This document shows positions 20,776 through 32,102 of a stretch of DNA of 64,000 nt, piece after piece. Each line of letters opens with the position of its first letter. Positions within the stretch are counted from its first letter, which is position 1. Where the stretch lies: the NCBI GenBank assembly GCA_964035575.1, contig OZ037835.1, forward strand, positions 620,001-684,000. Direction: 5' to 3'. The position numbers were made by a program, and so were the translations under genes. The notes beneath the pieces were generated by a model that saw only the letters and a program-made list of their open reading frames with translations, had not been told where the DNA came from and made no database searches. The stretch is from Rhynchopus sp. YZ270_cl-10. Taxonomy: Eukaryota; Euglenozoa; Diplonemea; Diplonemida; Diplonemidae.

Positions 20776-21430
20776 GCTTGAAACACCAGAGCCCTCCTCG
20801 GTCTCAAACACTCCGGTTTTCAGCTGGTCCGCACGGTAGAAGGTGCAGAAAATTTTTGACATTCGTACACCTCTTGGAACTTCGATGCACGTGGAATAGG
20901 TCCCAACAACCGCTTGCCATCATCGTTGAAGGAATGTTGAAGCACACTGTCTCGTGAAGTCGATGTTGTAGTTTGGGATGGGAAGAACGTAATTTCCTGT
21001 CGTCTCGTGTCGAAGAACCCTAACGATGGTGCCGAAAAAGATGATGCCGAGACATCTTTGTGTTGAATCCATCTGGGCAGTAAGGCCTGTTGATGCTTGT
21101 CACCGGTGGCCACGCAGGGCAGTCTAGAGGATGTCGCCTTGGAAGTCGAGGGCGGTACCTCCGCAGGCACCTGTTCACCCACAGGATCAGCTCTACGTTG
21201 TTGTTTGCGGGTGTCACGTTCTGTGTACTTGAGTGGGTTTGAGTGGTCAGAAGGGGTGGTTGGAAAAACGGGCGCTGGCTGTCCCCTCTAGGTACTGCGA
21301 GACAAGTGACGGCTCCTCTGGGTGCGGGTGATAGTGATGTACTGTGTCATTGTCGGAAATTTCGATCTGGATAGCACACTTAGGCATCTCCGCGTATCTG
21401 CTGGTCCTCTCGTAAAATGGCTGAAATGGC

Positions 21431-22627
21431 TGAGAAAGTGGTTCATATACCACATATGCCCCATATGACTGCTAAAAGTGGTTCTTATTCCCCATATGTC
21501 TGCGAAAAGTGGATCTTATACCACATATGCCTGCGAAAAGTGGATCTTATACCCCATATGTCTGCGAAAAGTGGATCTTATACCCCATATGCCTGCGAAA
21601 AGTGGTTCTTATACCACATATGCCTGCGAAAAGTGGTTCTTATACCACATATGCCTGCGAAAAGTGGTTCTTATACCACATAGGCCTGCGAAAAGTGGAT
21701 CTTATACCCCATATGCCTGCGAAAAGTGGTTCTTATACCACATATGCCTGCGAAAAGTGGTTCTTATACCACATATGCCTGCGAAAAGTGGTTCTTATAC
21801 CACATATGCCTGCGAAAAGTGGATCTTATACCCCATATGCCTGCGAAAAGTGGATCTTATACCCCATATGTCTGCGAAAAGTGGTTCTTATACCACATAT
21901 GCCTGCGAAAAGTGGATCTTATACCACATATGCCTGCGAAAAGTGGATCTTATACCCCATATGTCTGCGAAAAGTGGTTCTTATACCACATATGCCTGCG
22001 AAAAATGGATCTTATACCCCATATGCCTGCGAAAAGTGGATCTTATACCCCATATGTCTGCGAAAAGTGGTTCTTATACCCCATATGCCTGCGAAAAGTG
22101 GATCTTATACCCCATATGCCTGCGAAAAGTGGTTCTTATACCCCATATGTCTGCGAAAAGTGGTTCTTATACCACATATGCCTGCGAAAAGTGGATCTTA
22201 TACCCCATATGCCTGCGAAAAGTGGATCTTATACCACATATGCCTGCGAAAAGTGGATCTTATACCCCATATGTCTGCGAAAAGTGGTTCTTATACCACA
22301 TATGCCTGCGAAAAGTGGATCTTATACCCCATATGCCTGCGAAAAGTGGTTCTTATACCACATATGCCTGCGAAAAGTGGATCTTATACCCCATATGTCT
22401 GCGAAAAGTGGTTCTTATACCACATATGCCTGCGAAAAGTGGATCTTATACCACATATGCCTGCGAAAAGTGGTTCTTATACCACATATGCCTGCGAAAA
22501 GTGGTTCTTATACCACATATGCCTGCGAAAAGTGGATCTTATACTCCATATGCCTGCGAAAAATGGATCTTATACCCCATATGCCTGCGAAAAGTGGATC
22601 TTATACCCCATATGCCACATATGCCTG
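21431..22627. repeat. 31-bp satellite, about 38 copies
   Basis: The unit is about TGCGAAAAGTGGWTCTTATA followed by CCMCATATGCC. The W and M positions alternate between copies, so higher-order variants exist. Thirty-one bases is not a multiple of three and the unit lacks plus-strand stops, so all three plus frames stay open with a 31-residue period. One frame continues into 22629-22959. Confidence 0.95.
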
Positions 22628-22628
22628 C

Positions 22629-22959
22629 GAATCACGGCGTTCTTCTTCGTCGCGTCCCTCGTGTCGCGTTCACCCCTCCGAGCAAGCTCGAGAAGTGGCC
22701 CATCACCTCCCTCCTCAGCATGGACGGCTACACCCCGCGGAACTCCTTGCGTACGAGAAATGCGCGCTTTCGGATGGCTGTGTGCCTACAAGCCGAAGCC
22801 TACGGCACCAGCCCCCTCACCATCATCGATGTCCCGAAGTCGGCGTTCAAGGATATTGACCTGGACACGCTTCTCGCTGCATCGCAGCAGACGGTGTACC
22901 GTCTGGAGCAAGACGGGGGTATTGTGTTCCGGATCCGTTCCCATCTTCTCACTTCGTAA
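22629..22959 (+). CDS. Orphan coding segment following the satellite, function unknown
   Basis: About 110 codons with strongly coding-like, C/G-ending codon use, closed by TAA at 22957-22959. It includes KLEKWPITSLLSMDGYTPRN, RMAVCLQAEAYGTSPLTI and LDTLLAASQQTVYRLEQDG. No start codon of its own is visible, and the frame runs back through the satellite to 21478. Either the satellite is translated as an N-terminal repeat region, or this is the 3' exon of a disrupted gene. The family is not recognised. It is on the plus strand, unlike the main genes. Confidence 0.5.
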
Positions 22960-24462
22960 CATGTCCTGTACTTCATTTTTTTTTTTTTTTTTTTTTTTTT
23001 TGAATAAATAAATAAAACTCCTCTCGAATTTGTTCAAGATGGAACTGAGAGAAAGAAGAAACCCCAAACCCTCCCAGACCAAACGGTCTAACCTGTTGTA
23101 TTGACATAGTGTGGGGGAGAATGAGGAGCACAAGAATCGTCTTCGCGCATACTAAAAGATTTCCTACGATATGTCACAAGTGTCATGTCACCGAAAAAAA
23201 AAGGAAAAAAAAGGGAAAAAAGAGAAAAAAAGATGAAAAAGATCTTGAAAATCTTTTTTTTCTCAAAAAAAAGATAAAAAAGATTTTTGGGATTTTGAAA
23301 AATCTTTTTGGGGAAAAAAAAAAAAAAGATTTTGAAAATCTTTTTTTTTTTTTTCAAAGATTTCTCAAGATCTCGAGATTTTTCATGAAATTTCATGGAT
23401 TTTTCCAGGATTTTTCAGGATTTTTTCAGGATTTTCCCAGGATTTTCAAATCTTTTCTCTTTTTTTTTTTCTCCCAAAAATCAGGGCGTTCGCTATCGCC
23501 ATCGTTTTTTCCTGATCGTGGCGAAATGCCAAAAACCCCGAAATTTTCGTTTTTTTACTAGTGCTTAAAATAGGTCAAAAAAAATTTTCCCGCCGGAGAG
23601 AAGTTAGTTCGTGGGGTGAATCCCTGGTACTGAATGGTCAAAAAAAATTTGCGATTTGCGCGTGATCCCTTCCCCAGCACAAGTGATATTACAGCTGAAC
23701 TTTCCTGAAACTAAAACCAGCAAAACGATGGAGAATTTCATCAATCCCCCCTCACTGAGGGTCTCTTTGTGTTGTTTAATCAAACAGATGTACAAGAGAG
23801 GCATCTGTCATATGAGACTTCATCCTTATTTTGATTATTTTCAACTCTCTGCCGTTGAAAGTAGAGTTGACACGAGCAGTGACACCTTCTATAACAGGGG
23901 GTACGGTACACCTTCAGCAGACTGCAGGATTGAGGAGCGAGCGGGAGTGCTGGGGAAACTTCCTCTCACGGCAGGCGGGTTTGCGGATGATTTTGAGTAC
24001 AGTGGACACCCCTCTACGACCCCCCCTCCGGGGGGGTCTACAGGGTGGTGGGGAGAAATCTCTCTCTCTCTTTTTTTTTTTTTTTTCCCCCTTTTTTTAT
24101 TTATTTATTTATTTATACAGGGTTTCGCCCCGGTGGGGCGAAGCCCTGGGGCGAAATAAAATGTCATTTTTTCAGGAAAAGATTTTTTTAACGAAAAAAA
24201 ATATTTTTCGCCCCGGGGCGAACGCCCTGCCAAAAATCTTTTTTTTTTTTTTTTTTTTCGGGAGAAGAGGATTTTTTTTCTCGAAAAAAAAAAAAAAAAA
24301 AAAGATCTTTCCCGACCCGTGAAAAAAAGAAAAGTTGAAAGTGAAAACTGAAAAATAATTGACTTGGAATACCTTCTCTCGTACAGTGTACGGAGGTGGA
24401 CCTCAACCCTACAGTCCTACATCCATTTCGTGGTTTACATCTGAAAAAATTATTTCATATAT

Positions 24463-24597
24463 GGTGCTCCTGAAAACCCCATTTTGCGTACTTGTTGCGT
24501 ACTTTGTGCACGAGAAAAAAAAATACAGGAATACCCTATATTGCGTACTTGTTCCGTACTTGTTGCGTACTTGGTATTTTTTTATTTCAGGAGCACC
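24463..24597. mobile_element. 135-bp MITE with GGTGCTCCTGAAA ends, copy 1
   Basis: Inverted repeats GGTGCTCCTGAAA and TTTCAGGAGCACC flank copies of TTGCGTACTTG. A second copy in opposite internal orientation lies at 62554-62679. Confidence 0.75.
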
Positions 24598-25916
24598 AAT
24601 ATACTTTCTTTTCTAAACGAAAAGAAGCAAGCGAAAAATGTACCTGAAAAAGAAACCTTAGGGGTAATGACACACACGGTACGGCAGGAATGCGTCGTGT
24701 ATGTGTCTGGGCCAGGCACGTCTCCAGAATGAGGATGGGGAGTGATCTCAAGAGCGCGTCAAACGCTTTCAGGAAAGTCTGGCAGCGTCCTCAACTGGGT
24801 TTATTACATGAACCCAACAAGCACATATGTGCATCCTCAGTCCTTCAACAAACATGATCGAGCGACTCGTTACTCTTTGCTTGTTGCTTAAAAGACTATG
24901 AAACGGGGAGGGAAAAAATGAGGTTGTTTGTTGCTCGCTTCATGTGTTTTTTTTTTTTTTGCTTCAGACAAATTGGTGTTAGGAAATACCGCCCTAGGAA
25001 TGATTCTGGGGCGAAAACCATTTTGGGACAGAAATATTCTGAGGCGGAACAAAAACTGGGACAATCGAGGGGGGGGGGGGGGTAGGGGGTCCGACTCCCT
25101 AGTAAATGACCGTACAAAAAACTCATTATTAAACTTCTGGTCATCTCCAAGGCAACTGCGGGTGAAAAACACCCTCAGAGTGGGTCACAGGGGGCCTGTG
25201 GGTCGAAAAACGACCCAGAAGCCACCCCAGAATACCAAAAAATGGAAAAAAATAGTGAAAAAACGGCTTTTTTCAGGTTTTGGCCATGTTGGGCAAAACA
25301 GCGATTTTTCAAGAAAAAAACCAAAAAACGGCACATTTTTTGACATCACAAAGCCTCCTTTGGCACAAATATACCCCAAAAGTGGCCTGTGAGTCCATTC
25401 CAACCTGTTTTGGACATATTTGACACTTTTGGAAGTGTTTTTTTGGTGTTTTCACGCTGAAAAACACCCCCAAAAAATCCTTGGACGGTCCTTGGACAGC
25501 ACTGCCACCATTGCTCCGACCACATTCTCGGCCATATTTTTGCTTAAAACCCCCGAAAAAGGGCCCCCGGAACCCCAATCTTTCCAAATTTCCACCTCAT
25601 CCCCACCCAAACACCGCAAAAACACGACAGAAAATCGTCTTAAAAAACACACTTTTTTCAAAAAGGTCGTCAGGCAGGTTCCATAATGGACTTTTTAAAA
25701 AAAGTGTGTTTTTTAAGACGATTTTCTGTGGTGTTTTTGCGGTGTTTGGGTGGGGATGAGGTGGAAATTTGGAAAGATTGGGGTTCCGGGGGCCCTTTTT
25801 CGGGGGTTTTAAGCAAAAATATGGCCGAGAATGTGGTCGGAGCAATGGTGGCAGTGCTGTCCAAGGACCGTCCAAGGATTTTTTGGGGGTGTTTTTCAGC
25901 GTGAAAACACCAAAAA

Positions 25917-26420
25917 CACGGGTCGGGAAAGATCTTTTTTTTTTTTTTTTTTTTTCGAGAAAAAAAATCCTCTTCTCCCGAAAAAAAAAAAAAAAAAAAG
26001 ATTTTTGGGAGAAAAAAAAAAAGAGAAAAGATTTGAAAATCCTGGGAAAATCCTGAAAAAATCCTGAAAAATCCTGGAAAAATCCATGAAATTTCATGAA
26101 AAATCTCGAGATCTTGAGAAATCTTTGAAAAAAAAAAAAAAGATTTTCAAAATCTTTTTTTTTTTTTTCCCAAAAAGATTTTTCAAAATCCCAAAAATCT
26201 TTTTTATCTTTTTTTTGAAAAAAAAAAAGATTTTCAAGATCTTTTTCATCTTTTTTTCTCTTTTTTTCCTTTTTTTCCTTTTTTTTTCAGGATTTTTCAA
26301 AGATCTCAAAGATCTCGAGAGATCCTGAAAAAAAAAGACAAAAATCCTGAAAATCTTGATTTTTTTTTTTTTTCTCTCGAAAAAAGACAAAAAAAGACAA
26401 AAGATCTTTCCTAACCCGTG
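25917..26420. mobile_element. Element X, intact 504-bp copy
   Basis: Starts CACGGGTCGGGAAAGATC and ends GATCTTTCCTAACCCGTG. The rest is homopolymer-rich AAGATTTT and AATCCTGAAA units. It interrupts the palindrome arm inside an A-run. The uninterrupted target can be read from the other arm (complement of 25430-25460), which supports a real insertion. Confidence 0.75.
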
Positions 26421-26786
26421 CAAAAAAACACTTCCAAAAGTGTCAAATATGTCCAAAACAGGTTGGAATGGACTCACAGGCCACTTTTGGGGTATATTTG
26501 TGCCAAAGGAGGCTTTGTGATGTCAAAAAATGTGCCGTTTTTTGGTTTTTTTCTTGAAAAATCGCTGTTTTGCCCAACATGGCCAAAACCTGAAAAAAGC
26601 CGTTTTTTCACTATTTTTTTCCATTTTTTGGTATTCTGGGGTGGCTTCTGGGTCGTTTTTCGACCCACAGGCCCCCTGTGACCCACTCTGAGGGTGTTTT
26701 TCACCCGCAGTTGCCTTGGAGATGGCCAGAAATTTAAAAATGAGTTTTTTGTACGTTGGGTCCCAGCCAAAAACGGCTGAGTCGGA

Positions 26787-27039
26787 CCCCCTAGGCATAG
26801 TGTGCAGACGAACAAAATGTTCGTCGATGTTCGTCGTGGGGGGGAAAAAAAATATTGTTCGTCGATGTTCGTCGTTGTTCGTCGATGTTCGTCGTTGTTC
26901 GTCGTGGGTTGCCCTTGTGGCAGGGACCTGTTCGTCGATGTTCGTCGATGTTCGTCGACGAACATCGACGAACAAAACCGACGAACATTTTGTTCGTCGA
27001 CGAACCAAAAATGTTCGTCTGCACACTATGCCTAGGGGG
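26787..27039. mobile_element. 253-bp MITE with GTTCGTCGAT repeats
   Basis: A perfect 28-bp inverted terminal repeat contains CTAGGCATAGTGTGCAGACG. The interior is made of GTTCGTCGATGTTCGTCG repeats on both strands around a short unique centre at about 26906-26931. It lies in the right arm of the large palindrome, next to a long G-run. Confidence 0.8.
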
Positions 27040-27119
27040 GGGGGGGGGGGGGGGGTTTTTTTTGGAGGTGTTTTGTTCCGTCCCAGAATAGTTCCTGGTA
27101 CGGTAATGCAATCCGAGAG

Positions 27120-28164
27120 GAGGCTTTTTTTTTTTTTTGGATCGAATGATCAGGGTATTAGGGTGAAAATCCAAAATTCCGGAAAAAACTGGTTTTTCTG
27201 GTTTTCTCTCCTGGGTGGCGAAAACTAGTTTTTCCGGCGAAAACCTCCACCGTTGACGGACACAGTCACCTTTTTCGGGTTTTTCGGGGGTGGGGTCCGT
27301 GTCTTATCCAGGAATCCAGATTTCAAGATTGGGGAGGTCAGCTTGTTTTTTGCTCAAAATATTTTTCGGCGCTGCTGACCATTGGGAACATAGGGACGGT
27401 ATATTTTTTTGCGGAGCAAAAATATAATATAAAATGGCGCCGCAGGCGAAAAATTTTGAGGGTACGTGTAAAAATGTAGCTTTTTACACCACAGAGCCAC
27501 TCAACGAACCCTTTTTTGCGGAGCAAAAAATGAAAAATGGCGCCGCAGGCAAAAAAAAAATCAAGGAACAGCCATTTCACAAATGCACTCCCGTGGTTCA
27601 ACCACGGTTCTACCAGGCGGGGAAAAAATGCAGGGAAAAAAATCGAGTCCGCCCTAATCTGGAAACGACATTTACAGAAAGGCCTGGTGAAAAGTGTCGG
27701 TTTTTTTTTCCCCTCCAGATTTCTCTGTTTTTTTTCAACTTACCTTCCTTCACCCCCCTGTAAGGGTAACCGTAGGTGAAGTAAGGTATAGTATTGAAAT
27801 CGATGTGGGGGGGGAGTAAAGGGTCAATATTATGGGGCGTCCCGGGCACGGCGTAATTCAGGTGTAATGGGGTGTAATGGAGTGTAATGGAGGGAATTTA
27901 AACTTTTTGCTTTTTTTGCGCTTTCCCCCCGTTTTTTCAACACGAAAAGTCCAAAAAAGGTGACAACAAAAATTTTTTGGGCGAGTGGAGCAAAAAAAAA
28001 TTTGCCTGGCTGACCATTGCCGAAGGAATTTTGCACTTTTGACCACCACAGATTACACGTTGTTTTACGATTTTTTCTATGCACTTATGCGTACAGTGCC
28101 ACCGGTGTTAAATTTTTACTGGCGTGGCTACATAACCGATTCCCCATGTTTCTACCGTGTTTCT
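27120..28164. other. Non-coding region with short direct repeats
   Basis: Contains two copies of GCGGAGCAAAAA plus AATGGCGCCGCAGGC (about 27410-27450 and 27515-27550) and a decamer array at 27853-27895. The segment at 28012-28130 is homologous to the right flank of the first CAGTACA array (8600-8735). No gene seen. Confidence 0.5.
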
Positions 28165-28562
28165 ACACAGTACACAGTACACAGTACACAGTACACAGTA
28201 CACAGTACACAGTACACAGTACACAGTACACAGTACACAGTACACAGTACACAGTACACAGTACACAGTACACAGTACACAGTACACAGTACACAGTACA
28301 CAGTACACAGTACACAGTACACAGTACACAGTACACAGTACACAGTACACAGTACACAGTACACAGTACACAGTACACAGTACACAGTACACAGTACACA
28401 GTACACAGTACACAGTACACAGTACACAGTACACAGTACACAGTACACAGTACACAGTACACAGTACACAGTACACAGTACACAGTACACAGTACACAGT
28501 ACACAGTACACAGTACACAGTACACAGTACACAGTACACAGTACACAGTACACAGTACACAG
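28165..28562. repeat. Heptamer array (CAGTACA)n, about 57 copies
   Basis: Second array of the unit seen at 7697-8451, perfect apart from its last copy. ORFs of 140-210 residues through it are artefacts. Confidence 0.97.
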
Positions 28563-28787
28563 CACTGTACAAGGCAAAAATGACCAAAACAGCTGATGTT
28601 TTGGCCGAATGCCACCCTATCAGGAATATTTTCATGTTTTCACACAAATTTTTTCTGGCCTCAATACCCCCAAACTACACGATTTTCGGTTCCGGCAAAT
28701 TTTTGGAGCACCAAATATCGCGAAAAAATTCAATTTTTTTGGTGTCGTCCGCACATCCCTTTAGCAAAGACCAAAACACCAAGGCGT

Positions 28788-28915
28788 TGTAATTCATGTG
28801 TAATGGGGTGTAATGGGGCGTAATGGGGTGTAAGTGGGTGTAAGTGGGTGTAAGTGGGTGTAATTCGGTGAAATGGGGTGAAAGTGTGCGTAAGTGGGTG
28901 TTAGTGTGGTACCGC
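28788..28915. repeat. Degenerate decamer array (GGGGTGTAAT-like)
   Basis: Tandem GGGGTGTAAT and GGGTGTAAGT variants right of the second CAGTACA array, paralleling 8995-9120. Confidence 0.6.
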
Positions 28916-28919
28916 CGGG

Positions 28920-29827
28920 ACACCCCATATTACAAACCCGGATTTTGAGGAAAATTTTGGCCGAAAATGGGCCCCACGTATAAGCAACCGGGCTCATATT
29001 TCTCAAAATTTAAGTGGTCAAAAAATTGTCCAATTTTCGAGATTGACCCCACCACTGCACGGGCGGATCCCAAAAACGCAAATAAGGACCCTTTTTAATT
29101 TGTTCTCTTGAAATGTGTAATTTCAAGTTTTCTAGAAAAAAATAACAACTGATCCTACAAGGGTTGAAGGAAGGTGTGTGGAAAACAACAAAACAAGGAA
29201 TTGCTAAGAAAAAGAACGAGGTGTGCTGAGGGAAACTCCGCGCGATTTTCGAAACCAACATAGCAGCCTGGCGCTTTGCTGGGTGGTGCTGATGCGCATG
29301 GTGTGATCGACGACAGTTCGTCGTCTGTGTTCCTTGCGCACTCCTCCTCCGGCGACGATGAGTGGGAGGCTGTGGACGACAACGAGGTGGAACACGCCGA
29401 CCATCGATCGAGCAAATGGTGCTGGACGAAGAGGGGTCTGAGGATGACAGCCCCCGTTCTTGAACGTTTCAAGTGCAGGCGTCCCAGTGGTTGTGGCAGC
29501 GTTTTCGCATACCTGCAGAAGAGCAGAGTGTAGATTATTTCTACAGGGCAGTGTTCAGGAGTGTGTAACCACAGCACACCCCGTTTTTTTTCCGATAGCA
29601 ATTACTTGTTTTTTTTTGAAAACCAGTTTTTGGAAAAACTGGTTTTCAAAACCAGTTTTTTTAACCACCCTAATACCCTGGAATGATGGAATAACTGTGT
29701 GTAATTCGGAAATACATACTGTCTCTCTCTCTCTTTTCTGTTACTGTCCATTGTCTCTTTGCGACCGAAGAAAGGGGAGGGAAATAAACAAAGATCCCAG
29801 AGGGAAAAGAGCTTCCACTCCTCTGAC
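28920..29827. other. Intergenic; no supported gene
   Basis: Includes a GACCCCACCAC-family repeat (28995-29090) and a 45-bp AACTGGTTTT palindrome (29620-29660). The GC-rich piece at 29260-29520 is open on both strands and may be old coding sequence. The plus frame is acidic (SSGDDEWEAVDDNEVEHAD), but it could not be assigned. Confidence 0.4.
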
Positions 29828-31966
29828 CTAGTACACACTGTCCCTGGCTGTGAGGGGGGCCACTTCGTAAAGGCCGGATCTGCCTTTGATCGGTTTGGTC
29901 ACGTTTTGGAGTGTGACCGGCAGTGTGGCGTGCTGTGGGGGCTCGTACAGACACCGCACACCCACACGAACCGCCTCGTCGCACAGCGCGGAGCTCCGGT
30001 GCACGGTCGCCCCCATGACAGTCACAAAGCGCTGCTTGCGTGCCCCGACCGTACCGTGCTGCACAGTGCCACTCACCACCGCCATCCCTGCAAGCGGAAC
30101 CCCAGACAGCGCACGCTGCGCAAAGCGGATCGCGTTCTCTGTGTGCGCCGGGGCAGACCGGGTGAGGTTCCACCCTACGTGGACACGGTTCCCTAGCATG
30201 GCGACAACAGTTCCACAACTCTGATCCAAGGCGACCGTGAGGGTGGAGAGGGCGTTGCTCATTGTCTGCATGACCGCAGTGTTGCCTTCTTCACCCACAT
30301 CCACCTCAAGCACCCCTAAGGTCGCTTCAAAGCACCGTGCAGGGGTGAGGGGGAAGCACGCAGACTCCGCTAGGGGAACCCCACCAAGGGAGTTGGTCGA
30401 GCTCGCCCGCGACGCGTTGCCTACAGAACTGCAGTTGGATATGTTGCGAGGCAGTTCAATGTTCAGTGTGTTGGCTGCCACCAGAGGGCGCTGCTTGCGC
30501 CCTGCCAGGGACAGCGGCCACACACAGCATACAAAGGTCGTCCCCGATACACCCTTCAAATCTAGAGCCTCAGAGGCACCTACAACAGCAGAGATCGCAC
30601 CGCACTCTGCAGACCATAGGTCTGTGCGTACTGCCACTGCGCCTGGTGTGCAGATGCTCTCAAGGCGTGACGCAACGTTGACAGTGTGTCCGAAGTAGTC
30701 GATTCTCCCGGTCAGTGTGCTCGAATCTATCGAGACCGGTCCGGAGTTGACACCAATGCGAACGGTGAGGCCGCACCACAGTGCGCCCTGCTTTGCGCAG
30801 ATCGGTGCGTTTTCGAGGAGAGAGGCGGGCCAGTCTGCTTCACGTAGAAGTTCGTGTACACGAAGGCCAAATTCGATACCGTGCTGGGTGGAGGAGAAGG
30901 CGACCATGAAGGCGTCGCCGATGGTTTTGACCTCATACCCGCCGAAGGAGAGCATGGTAGCGCGCATGATGGTATTGTGGATGCGGAGTGCTGCGTGCAT
31001 ACCGTCGGGGGCGTGCTGCCAGATCCATGTGGAGGAACGGATGTCCGTGAACACCACCGTCGCCACCTCGCTCACAACCCCCGGCGCGACTGACATATTC
31101 TGCGCTGTCTGTGTGTCCGCTTCATCAGCCTCCTCAAACAGCGCAGCAGGGAGGTACGGACGGTACTTCCTCAGGTTTCTCTCCATCTGTTTGAGAGATG
31201 CATGCATGCCCTGTGGAAGCTGTGTCTCCGAATCAAGCATGCGCGCCACACCCTCCACGTCGTACCCCGCAAGCAGACCCGCAATCTCCTGCACAACGTT
31301 GATGGTCCGCTCCATTGATGCCTGCTCTGCCGCAGCGTCGCGAGCAAAGCCTCGGGTGACAAGAAAGTCTATCGTCAGCATGGAGCACGATGAGATGAAG
31401 CTCTCCGGAAAGTCCACTGCGCATGGCAGCTCTTCGCAGTCCGTCAGCGCATCGAAGTACGCACGACGTCCATACTCACCCCCCTGCGGCCGCAGCCCAG
31501 GCAGATCCAACAAACCAAATCGAAACGTCTCTTCACATGCCATGATTGCAAACCAGATCACAGTGCAAACAACTACTGCAACAGGGTACATGGACGGCAC
31601 GTCCATGACAAGCATTAAGTCCAAAATGGCGACCTGGAGAGGCCAGTTCGGGGTCAGCACAGTACGCCCATTCAGGTCTGCAACGAGAACCACAAAGCTT
31701 AGAAGCATGAGCGAGTTTGCAACGAAGGCGGGTGGGAGAGCGCGTTTGCACAGCACCATGATGATGACCGTTGGGTAGAAGAATAAGATGCCCACATACC
31801 CGACAAGCATGATCTGCGACTCCATCTGCTGCTGCAACGTCAAGACCGTGCCAGAAAGGACAAACGGCAGCGCGACCACTGCGAAAAAAAAGAAGATGGT
31901 CCGTCGCTGCTGTGCCTTCTTCCCAAGCGTGTTGTCCATGGACAAAGCATCGTGTAGATACCCCAT
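29828..31966 (-). CDS. Six-TM adenylate cyclase with canonical plus degenerate class III domains
   Basis: This 712-residue protein is predicted to convert ATP to cAMP on the cytosolic side of a membrane. Six hydrophobic segments lie at about 25-45, 51-72, 80-97, 108-122, 127-144 and 190-204. A Cys-containing loop of about 45 residues before the last suggests an exposed sensor loop. A linker with ERTINVVQEIAGLLAGYDVE and LPQGM precedes the canonical domain (about 300-485). It has D308 (VFTDI) and D351 (GDAF) for metals, K347 and D423 for adenine, and N430 and R434 (TVNVASR) for catalysis. A second cyclase-like domain (about 545-700) is degenerate: GNRVHV replaces GDAF and the Asn/Arg pair is missing. 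Its membrane region and linker resemble those of the tandem genes at 41.7-49.6 kb, so it looks like the complete relative of that family. Confidence 0.93.
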   Translation of the reverse strand: MGYLHDALSMDNTLGKKAQQRRTIFFFFAVVALPFVLSGTVLTLQQQMESQIMLVGYVGILFFYPTVIIMVLCKRALPPAFVANSLMLLSFVVLVADLNGRTVLTPNWPLQVAILDLMLVMDVPSMYPVAVVVCTVIWFAIMACEETFRFGLLDLPGLRPQGGEYGRRAYFDALTDCEELPCAVDFPESFISSCSMLTIDFLVTRGFARDAAAEQASMERTINVVQEIAGLLAGYDVEGVARMLDSETQLPQGMHASLKQMERNLRKYRPYLPAALFEEADEADTQTAQNMSVAPGVVSEVATVVFTDIRSSTWIWQHAPDGMHAALRIHNTIMRATMLSFGGYEVKTIGDAFMVAFSSTQHGIEFGLRVHELLREADWPASLLENAPICAKQGALWCGLTVRIGVNSGPVSIDSSTLTGRIDYFGHTVNVASRLESICTPGAVAVRTDLWSAECGAISAVVGASEALDLKGVSGTTFVCCVWPLSLAGRKQRPLVAANTLNIELPRNISNCSSVGNASRASSTNSLGGVPLAESACFPLTPARCFEATLGVLEVDVGEEGNTAVMQTMSNALSTLTVALDQSCGTVVAMLGNRVHVGWNLTRSAPAHTENAIRFAQRALSGVPLAGMAVVSGTVQHGTVGARKQRFVTVMGATVHRSSALCDEAVRVGVRCLYEPPQHATLPVTLQNVTKPIKGRSGLYEVAPLTARDSVY

Positions 31967-32082
31967 TGGTTCTGTGAGGGGTGGTGTTTATGTTTTGGGT
32001 ACGGGGCGGGAGAATAAAATCTGTTCGATAAAAGAAACGCAAGCTTTTTTGCTTTATCTTGTTCAGGGAGAAGTGAGGAGCG

Positions 32083-32102
32083 TCACAAGTGTCATGTCCC
32101 CG
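32083..32102. repeat. Z-element right-end sequence upstream of the cyclase
   Basis: GTCACAAGTGTCATGTCCCC, then a G and an A-run, matches the right end of Z elements. A matching left end is not clear; the nearby AATCTGTTCGATAAAAG (32015) is a weak candidate. Confidence 0.4.

Larger units (their letters stand above)
18405..23193. mobile_element. Element Z, copy 3 (about 4.8 kb composite)
   Basis: The left end (TCTTAACGTACACTCTCTG) starts five A's after the right end of copy 2. The right end (CACAAGTGTCATGTCACCG) is at 23193. Between them lie the elongation factor 2 remnant, the 31-bp satellite and an orphan coding segment. The boundaries rest on identity of both ends with copies 2 and 4. Confidence 0.55.
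17854..24321. mobile_element. Element X copy, split into three pieces by insertions
   Basis: Three segments match consecutive parts of the intact X at 25917-26420, in reverse orientation and in order: 17854-17990 (right end), 23196-23475 (middle) and 24231-24321 (left end). Terminal CACGGGT and ACCCGTG are present at the two extremes. The interruptions are the Z elements (17991-23193) and about 750 bp at 23476-24230. Confidence 0.6.
24980..27110. mobile_element. Large fold-back element with two insertions in one arm
   Basis: The left arm 25090-25443 is repeated in inverted order at 26421-26790. An inner arm 25444-25680 is inverted at 25687-25916, so the core is a palindrome of about 600 bp per arm. 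Weaker homology extends outward (GCCCCAGAATCATTCCTAGG at the left, inverted, against GTCCCAGAATAGTTCCTGG at the right, about 27080). The right arm is split by element X (25917-26420) and by a MITE (26787-27039). ORFs in the arms are mirror images and not coding. Confidence 0.8.

Noticed and set aside
17991-23193. Element Z as a Helitron
   Set aside because: It has a 5' TC and A-side flanks, but no CTRR 3' end with hairpin and no Rep/helicase gene, so I left the class open.
25185-26681. ORFs on both strands in the large palindrome
   Set aside because: Arms are inverted copies, so each ORF appears twice in mirror image. Low-complexity Phe/Lys content shows homopolymer translation.
29155-29601. 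148-residue minus ORF upstream of nothing recognisable
   Set aside because: Coding-like on both strands but no family match and no leader; kept only as a possible relic.
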